From an uncultured Lachnospiraceae bacterium (lineage in GTDB: Bacteria; Bacillota; Clostridia; Lachnospirales; Lachnospiraceae), in the NCBI GenBank assembly GCA_900555195.1, contig USKC01000082.1, forward strand, positions 1 to 10,787: 10,787 nucleotides of DNA, given 5' to 3'. The translations under genes and the position numbers were made by a program. The notes under the pieces are model-generated. The model was not told the origin of the DNA. It saw nothing but the letters and a program-made list of their open reading frames with translations, and searched no databases. This document shows, piece by piece, positions 6,576 to 10,787 of the stretch. Positions within the stretch are counted from its first letter, which is position 1; each line of letters opens with the position of its first letter.

Positions 6576-7292
6576 TTACTGCTCAAAAAAAGATTCCATA
6601 TATCCAACAAAATAAGCGCTAATATCCTCCGGAACTTTTACAGCGATTAGTTTTTCATCTTCCCCATGACCATAGTCATATTGATATACCATGTAAAGAA
6701 TATGATCGATGATATAAAAATCATTTCCTTTGCTGGAGCAAAAAAGGGCATCTTTGCTTTCTTTGTAAAACACCATGCGCGTCTCCGTCCTGTTGTCCGG
6801 CATGGGAAGTTCCACTGTTTCCACTTCAGAATTATGCCCCGTATCAAAAGGGTCATAATATGACCTATCCGCAAAGCTGAGCAGTTCATCAAACATGGCC
6901 GCATCCATATCTGGCAGTTCTACCGTCTGCGCACGCGTTCCATCACTCATGTTCACGCCAAGGATACAGAAAAATGTATAATTGTCCGGATTGGAATAAT
7001 ACGCCGACGCTTGCCCGTACTGGCTTTCTTCACAATAAATCGTGCCCTCCGCATAGGAACCCACATCAGCGTGGTACAGTTCAAATGTATCGTGGGCGAT
7101 GCGAACCAGCGTTAAATCATCCCCCTGTAAAGTTTGTTCTGTCAAAGAATATTCATAGGGGTAAAGGGTTCCATAAAATCCTGTTCTGAAAATTTTCCCA
7201 TCGATTTGAAGCGATTCGGGTCCTTCGGGGGCCAGACCACAGCCGGACAACAAAAGTATAATTGATAGAACTATGCCCAAAAACTTCCTCAC
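6576..7292 (-). CDS. Predicted lipoprotein of unknown function
   Basis: I do not recognise the family. The 238-residue product has a textbook lipoprotein signal: MRKFLGIVLSIILL then the lipobox L-S-G-C with the lipidated Cys18, so it should be exported by Sec, cut by signal peptidase II and anchored on the outer face of the membrane. The mature part is acidic, rich in Tyr, Asp and Glu, with predicted beta-like stretches and no motif or further membrane segment. An ATG two codons upstream (7298) touches the AGGAGG site with no spacing, whereas GTG at 7292 sits 7 bases from it; I therefore start at GTG. The gene is divergent from the membrane-protein gene at 7465 and lies upstream of dapF, but dapF has its own promoter, so a functional link is not implied. 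It looks more A/T-rich than the operons around it. Confidence 0.85.
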   Translation of the reverse strand: MRKFLGIVLSIILLLSGCGLAPEGPESLQIDGKIFRTGFYGTLYPYEYSLTEQTLQGDDLTLVRIAHDTFELYHADVGSYAEGTIYCEESQYGQASAYYSNPDNYTFFCILGVNMSDGTRAQTVELPDMDAAMFDELLSFADRSYYDPFDTGHNSEVETVELPMPDNRTETRMVFYKESKDALFCSSKGNDFYIIDHILYMVYQYDYGHGEDEKLIAVKVPEDISAYFVGYMESFFEQ

Positions 7293-7319
7293 AATCATTC
7301 CTCCTGCGTAATGCGCCCA

Positions 7320-7409
7320 TCACAGCCGCCGCAATTTCCGGCATCGCATGCGGCCTTCACTCCGTTCTTCAGGCATTTTGAAATGAAATCGAAGCCATCC
7401 TCCAGTCAT
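7320..7409 (-). CDS. Possible 29-codon small ORF upstream of the lipoprotein gene
   Basis: A minus-strand ATG at 7409 is preceded at good spacing by a strong purine-rich site (AAGGGGGGAG) and opens 29 codons (MTGGWLRFHFKMPEERSEGR, then an Arg-rich tail) ending 27 bases before the lipoprotein start. It may be a leader peptide, a remnant of a longer gene, or chance. The only support is the ribosome binding site and position; composition is basic and not membrane-like. Confidence 0.25.
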   Translation of the reverse strand: MTGGWLRFHFKMPEERSEGRMRCRKLRRL

Positions 7410-7464
7410 AAATCTCCCCCCTTCCGAGTAAACTGTATAAACAATGGAAATCGGGGATATGGAT

Positions 7465-8208
7465 ATGAGTTCAAAGACCAAAATCATCGTACTTCACTTA
7501 AAAGAGTTGATATATACCGGCATTTTCGCCGTATTGGGGATCCTGTTCCTCATCCTTCTCATCATCATGTTCCTTCCGGGCAAGAGTCAGGCGCCCATGT
7601 CTTCTGAGGCGGACGATAGGTTTGTTCCCGGAAAATACACCACTTCGGTGATTCTGGGCAGTTCTGCAGTGGATGTGGAAGTGGTGGTGGATGATAATAA
7701 CATCAACTCCATACGTCTGGTGAATCTGGATGAGGCGGTCACCACCATGTATCCTCTGATGGAACCGGCGCTGAACGACCTGGCTGTCCAGATCTGCGAA
7801 AAGCAATCTCTGGAGGACATCACCTATTCGGACGACAACAAGTATACCTCCCAGGTTCTGCTGGAAGCCATCACATCCGCGCTCTCCCTGGCGGAAACAC
7901 ATCCCGGCAGCATCAACGAAAGTGATAAAAGCACCGGCAGCGAAGACAGCCTACAGCACCCGGATTCCAATGAACAAACGCCGGAAGGAGACGCGCAGGA
8001 AAATGAGATGCAAAACAATCCGGAAAACAGCACGCCTTCCGTCCAGGATGCAGAACCAAATACCGATTCGCAGGAAAGGGCATGTGGGAATATCCCAGAT
8101 GCCCTTTTGTCTCGCCCCATTCCAATCGCTGCAACACTACTTCTCTTTGCACTTAACGCCGTAATTTCCGCGGCTCCCGTTTTCATAGCCGCGATAGATT
8201 TCATATAA
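7465..8208 (+). CDS. Membrane-anchored FMN_bind-like protein, unusual C-terminal extension
   Basis: A plus-strand gene of 247 residues from the ATG at 7465, chosen because GGGGA lies 7 bases upstream; two earlier in-frame ATGs (7444, 7459) lack such a site. Residues about 14-37 (IYTGIFAVLGILFLILLIIM) form one N-terminal membrane anchor. The exported part (about 52-145: FVPGKYTTSVILGSSAVDVE ... YTSQVLLEAITSAL) resembles the FMN_bind fold, but the family's SGATxT/S flavin-attachment motif is replaced by YSDDNKYTS, so covalent FMN is unlikely. Residues about 146-210 are a low-complexity Ser/Asn/Glu/Pro/Gln linker. The last 40 or so residues are hydrophobic but are encoded across a terminator-like hairpin (8075-8107) and antisense to the gene at 8137, so they may be an accidental extension after loss of an earlier stop. 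The FMN_bind relation is my reading of the pattern; function unknown. Confidence 0.75.
   Translation: MSSKTKIIVLHLKELIYTGIFAVLGILFLILLIIMFLPGKSQAPMSSEADDRFVPGKYTTSVILGSSAVDVEVVVDDNNINSIRLVNLDEAVTTMYPLMEPALNDLAVQICEKQSLEDITYSDDNKYTSQVLLEAITSALSLAETHPGSINESDKSTGSEDSLQHPDSNEQTPEGDAQENEMQNNPENSTPSVQDAEPNTDSQERACGNIPDALLSRPIPIAATLLLFALNAVISAAPVFIAAIDFI
8075..8107. terminator. Bidirectional terminator-like hairpin inside the 3' end of the plus-strand gene
   Basis: AAAGGGCAT (8075-8083) pairs with ATGCCCTTT (8099-8107); the stem continues through one G-G mismatch, a T-A pair and GGGA/TCCC around an ATA loop. On the plus strand it is followed by TTTTG, on the minus strand by TTTCC, so both T-runs are short. 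It lies between two convergent genes, where a shared terminator is expected, yet it is inside the open frame of the plus-strand gene (about 100 bases before its stop). Confidence 0.75.
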
Positions 8209-8358
8209 TTTCCCGTCTATCTCGACTTCATCCTCAGCGGTAAACGTATAGGCATATTTGTTTTCCTCACAATATTTCGAGATTGCCTCCTGCGCTTTCA
8301 CGACTGTAGGATAGTTCCCGCTATCCTCATAAGGAACCCAGAATGCTTTCTTAAACAT
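8137..8358 (-). CDS. Small protein of unknown function (73 residues)
   Basis: I do not recognise this protein. It starts MFKKAFWVPYEDSGNYPTVV, continues with a probable helix (KAQEAISKYCEENKYAYTFT) and ends with a beta-rich, Gly/Tyr-rich part (VEIDGKLYEIYRGYENGSRG). There is no signal peptide or membrane segment, so a small cytoplasmic protein is likely. The start is well supported by GGGAGGGGGA 4 bases upstream of the ATG. It begins 51 bases after the nadE stop and may be transcribed with nadE. Its last 24 codons are antisense to the 3' end of the plus-strand gene ending at 8208. The good ribosome binding site and balanced composition argue that this strand, not the plus-strand tail, is the real coding sequence in the overlap. 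Confidence 0.75.
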   Translation of the reverse strand: MFKKAFWVPYEDSGNYPTVVKAQEAISKYCEENKYAYTFTAEDEVEIDGKLYEIYRGYENGSRGNYGVKCKEK

Positions 8359-8409
8359 AAAATCCCCCTCCCTTTCTGTTCTACCCTAAACATTTACTGT
8401 GCCAGATTT

Positions 8410-10329
8410 CTACCGTTTCTCCAGCCGTTCCACCTGCTCCATCCACAGCCGGACGCAGGCGTCGGAAGGCATGCGCAGATCCCCTCTGGGCGAGACGGCC
8501 ACGCTTCCCACCTTCGGCCCATCCGGCAGGCAGGAACGCTTGAACTGCTGCGCAAAAAATCTCCTGTAGAAATTCTTCAGCCATTTCAGGATCTCGGCGC
8601 CATCGTATGTTCCCTCAAAACTTATCACCGCGATCCGATAGATCTTATCCGGGGCGAAACCGCAGCGCAGCATATAGTACAGGAAGAAATCATGCAGTTC
8701 ATAAGGGCCTACCAAATCTTCCGTTTTCTGGCTGATCTTGCCGTCCACCGGAGGCAGAAGCTCGGGGCTGACCGGCGTGTCAAGCACATCCAGGAGCACA
8801 TCCCGCAGGGTTTCTTCCCGGCAGGTGTCCGCATAATATCTGACCAGATGGCGCACCAGGGTCTTGGGGACGCCTGCGTTCACCCCGTACATGGACATAT
8901 GATCCCCGTTATAGGTGGCCCATCCCAAAGCGAGCTCGGACATGTCTCCGGTTCCGATCACCAGAGCTGATTCGGCATTGGCGATGTCCATCAGCACCTG
9001 TGTCCGCTCCCGCGCCTGGCTGTTTTCATAGGTCACATCATGATTGTCCTCCGCATGGCCGATATCCCGGAAATGAAGGCGCACCGCCTCTTTGATATTC
9101 ACCTCCCTCAGGGAAGTCCCAAGGGTTTGTGCCAGCCTGCAGGCATTGTCATAGGTTCTGTCCGTGGTGCCGAAGCAGGGCATGGTGACGGAATGAATGT
9201 TCTTCCTGGAAAGCCCCAGCATATCAAAAGCGCGCACACATACCAGCAGGGCCAGCGTGGAATCCAGGCCTCCGGAAATGCCGATCACTGCGGACTGACA
9301 GCGCGTATGTGCAAGCCTTTTTTTCAATCCAAGGGACTGAATCGACAGGATTTCGTCACAGCGGCGGTTCCGCGTCTCCTCATCCGAAGGAACAAAAGGC
9401 AGACGCCCATACGGTCTGAAAAGCTCCGTCTCTTCCTGTTCCATATGCACCCGGATTTCCAGATATCCTTCCGCCCCTGCTGCCGGAAACGTGTTCATGC
9501 GCCGTCTTTCCCCGCGCAGCCTGTGCACATCCAGCTGCGCGTAGACGGACTCATTGCAAAACCGCTTCGCCTGTGCGAGAAGCCTGCCGTTTTCCGCAAT
9601 CAGATTATGTCCGCCGAACACCAGATCCTGGGTGGATTCCCCCTCCCCGGCGCATGCATAGACATAGCCGGCCACCAGACGCGCGCTGGTGCCTCGGATC
9701 AATTCTTCCCGGTAGGCATCCTTCCCAACCGTCTCGTTGGAGGCGGACAGGTTCACGATCACCGTAGCCCCGGCCAGGGCATGCCCGGTGGAAGGCGGAT
9801 TGGGCGCCCATACATCCTCGCAGATTTCACAGCCCACCTTCAGCCCCTCCACCGCATCACAGGCAAAGAGAATCCGTGTGCCAAATGGGATCTGTTTTCC
9901 TTCAAACCAGATCTCCTCCACCGCATTTTCTCCCGGGGTAAAATGCCGCGCTTCATAGAATTCCGCATAATTGGGAAGCGTGGTCTTCGGAATAAAAGCC
10001 AGGATCCGGCCATTTTGAAGGGCTGCCGCCACATTGTACAGCTTCCCGTCCTTTTCCAGAGGAAGCCCCACGAAAATGAGCGCGTCACTTCCCTGCGTAT
10101 ACTCCGCGATCCGCACAAGCGCCTGCCTGGCCCCTTCCAGCAGCGTCTCCTGCAGGAACAGATCCTGACAGGTATATCCCGTGATACACAGTTCCGGGAA
10201 AACGATCAGCTTCGCTTTCCTCTTAAACGCCTCCCCTATCTTTTCGCAGATGCGTTCCGCATTATATGCCGCATCCGCCACCTGAATCTGCGGCGTCATC
10301 GCCGCCACATTGACAAATCCATGTTTCAT
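8410..10329 (-). CDS. nadE: Glutamine-dependent NAD+ synthetase
   Basis: A 639-residue two-domain enzyme that amidates nicotinate adenine dinucleotide to NAD+ with ATP and glutamine. The N-terminal nitrilase-type glutaminase (about 1-290) shows its Glu-Lys-Cys triad: Glu46 in LIVFPELCITGY, Lys115 in AFIPKTTLPNYAEFYE and Cys170 in GCEICEDVWAP. The C-terminal synthetase (about 320-639) has the ATP pyrophosphatase P-loop SGGLDS at 351-356 and later GTGDMSELALGWATYNGDHM. The frame is open 16 codons further to an ATG at 10377, but the start at 10329 (MKHGFVNVAAMTPQIQVADA) matches family N-termini; a GAGA-type site lies upstream of it, though weak, so the start is less certain than the identity. 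It follows hslO after about 112 bases, probably on one transcript. Identity very sure. Confidence 0.96.
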   Translation of the reverse strand: MKHGFVNVAAMTPQIQVADAAYNAERICEKIGEAFKRKAKLIVFPELCITGYTCQDLFLQETLLEGARQALVRIAEYTQGSDALIFVGLPLEKDGKLYNVAAALQNGRILAFIPKTTLPNYAEFYEARHFTPGENAVEEIWFEGKQIPFGTRILFACDAVEGLKVGCEICEDVWAPNPPSTGHALAGATVIVNLSASNETVGKDAYREELIRGTSARLVAGYVYACAGEGESTQDLVFGGHNLIAENGRLLAQAKRFCNESVYAQLDVHRLRGERRRMNTFPAAGAEGYLEIRVHMEQEETELFRPYGRLPFVPSDEETRNRRCDEILSIQSLGLKKRLAHTRCQSAVIGISGGLDSTLALLVCVRAFDMLGLSRKNIHSVTMPCFGTTDRTYDNACRLAQTLGTSLREVNIKEAVRLHFRDIGHAEDNHDVTYENSQARERTQVLMDIANAESALVIGTGDMSELALGWATYNGDHMSMYGVNAGVPKTLVRHLVRYYADTCREETLRDVLLDVLDTPVSPELLPPVDGKISQKTEDLVGPYELHDFFLYYMLRCGFAPDKIYRIAVISFEGTYDGAEILKWLKNFYRRFFAQQFKRSCLPDGPKVGSVAVSPRGDLRMPSDACVRLWMEQVERLEKR

Positions 10330-10365
10330 CGCTTCTCTTGCCTTTCCCGGAGCCGAACCGTTACA

Positions 10366-10407
10366 GCATCCGGCCATTCCAATCGCGCTTCGCCCTTGTC
10401 CGGATGC
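10366..10407 (-). repeat. Inverted repeat just upstream of nadE
   Basis: GCATCCGG at 10366-10373 and CCGGATGC at 10400-10407 form a perfect 8-base inverted repeat with a 26-base loop, placed between hslO and nadE and covering the alternative upstream nadE ATG (10377). There is no T-run after it, so it is not a terminator. In RNA it could shape the nadE ribosome-binding region; as DNA it could be an operator. Low confidence in any role. Confidence 0.4.
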
Positions 10408-10441
10408 TCGCTTCTGATTCGTTTTTATACATCCCGCGCGC

Positions 10442-10787
10442 CTAATCTTCGGCGCCGTCCAAACCGCCGCAGTAATCCAGCAGTTCCTTCAGTTCTTCCA
10501 CCGTAAAATGATAGGCCGTATTGCAGAAATGGCATTTCACCTCAATGGTCTGCCCCTCCTCAATCATCTCAGAAAGTTCCTTTTTCCCGATGCTGATCAA
10601 AGCCTTCTGCACCCGTTCCTTGCTGCAGTTGCAAGAAAAAGACACTTCCTGTCTGGAGAGGATCTCCATATCCATCCCCTCAAGCAGCAGGGCGAGGATC
10701 TCTTCCGGGCTCTTTCCCTCTTCCAGAAGGGCCGTCACCGAATGGAGCCGGGACAGATTGGCTTCCAGCTGCTCCGTCACTTCCTCC
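10442..10787 (-). CDS. hslO: Redox-regulated chaperone Hsp33, C-terminal part (runs off window)
   Basis: The last 114 residues of Hsp33, a cytoplasmic holdase chaperone that is switched on when oxidation releases zinc from four cysteines. The C-terminal redox switch is intact: CxC in FSCNCSKERV and CxxC in EVKCHFCNTAYHF, spaced about 30 residues apart as in the family, followed by the usual short tail. The upstream part, LLEEGKSPEEILALLLEGM, matches the end of the substrate-binding core and linker. The frame continues without interruption past the window edge; the remaining N-terminal residues (the family is about 290 long) lie outside. nadE follows downstream on the same strand. Very sure. 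Confidence 0.95.
   Translation of the reverse strand, partial: EEVTEQLEANLSRLHSVTALLEEGKSPEEILALLLEGMDMEILSRQEVSFSCNCSKERVQKALISIGKKELSEMIEEGQTIEVKCHFCNTAYHFTVEELKELLDYCGGLDGAED

Noticed and set aside
7498..7902. 134-codon minus-strand frame antisense to the FMN_bind-like gene
   Set aside because: The plus strand has a membrane anchor, domain and ribosome binding site; the antisense frame is His/Gly-rich with no start signal.
9040..10506. 488-codon plus-strand open frame antisense to nadE
   Set aside because: nadE is certain on the other strand with all catalytic motifs. The antisense product is basic and low in family-like features.
1..10787. CRISPR array, IS element, tRNA or rRNA genes
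   Set aside because: No regularly spaced direct repeats, transposase-like frames with terminal repeats, or tRNA-like cloverleaf with CCA end were seen on reading both strands by eye.

Overview
The window reads as a chromosomal segment of an anaerobic Firmicute, most likely a member of the Clostridia close to Lachnospiraceae. The reasons are strong AGGAGG-type ribosome binding sites, a T-box leader, an archaeal-type aspartyl-tRNA synthetase next to gatCAB, DapL-type lysine/meso-DAP synthesis, and an N-anchored FMN_bind-like protein of a kind I associate with that group. Nearly every gene is on the minus strand, so in transcriptional order the window reads from high to low coordinates. The taxonomic call is inference from gene content; nothing here fixes a genus.

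Layout in transcription order. (1) The C-terminal end of hslO (redox chaperone Hsp33) is followed after about 112 bases by nadE (glutamine-dependent NAD+ synthetase). (2) A small accessory block follows: a 73-residue protein of unknown function on the minus strand, a convergent plus-strand gene for a membrane-anchored FMN_bind-like protein whose 3' end runs into it, and a divergent minus-strand lipoprotein gene of unknown function with a possible 29-codon ORF in front. (3) dapF and dapL form a tight two-gene operon with its own promoter and a terminator-like hairpin in a structured leader. (4) After a 730-base gene-free stretch come aspS, gatC, gatA and the start of gatB. That stretch holds a near-consensus promoter, a complete T-box riboswitch with its terminator, and then about 280 bases of GC-rich leader containing a second long hairpin.

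Functional logic. AspS of this archaeal type together with GatCAB forms the indirect (transamidation) route to Asn-tRNA(Asn), and usually also to Gln-tRNA(Gln) from Glu-tRNA. A T-box in front of this operon makes expression depend on the charging state of a cognate tRNA. The apparent specifier region contains overlapping GAA and AAU triplets, recalling the dual-codon T-box described for the Clostridium acetobutylicum transamidation operon, but I cannot fix the specifier by eye. DapL and DapF carry out consecutive steps from tetrahydrodipicolinate to LL-DAP to meso-DAP, for peptidoglycan and lysine.

Most of the window is housekeeping. I do not see a new defence system, mobile element, CRISPR array, tRNA or rRNA. 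The parts that deserve a second look are the regulatory leaders of the aspS and dapF operons and the small accessory block at 6576-8358, where a terminator-like hairpin lies inside a reading frame.
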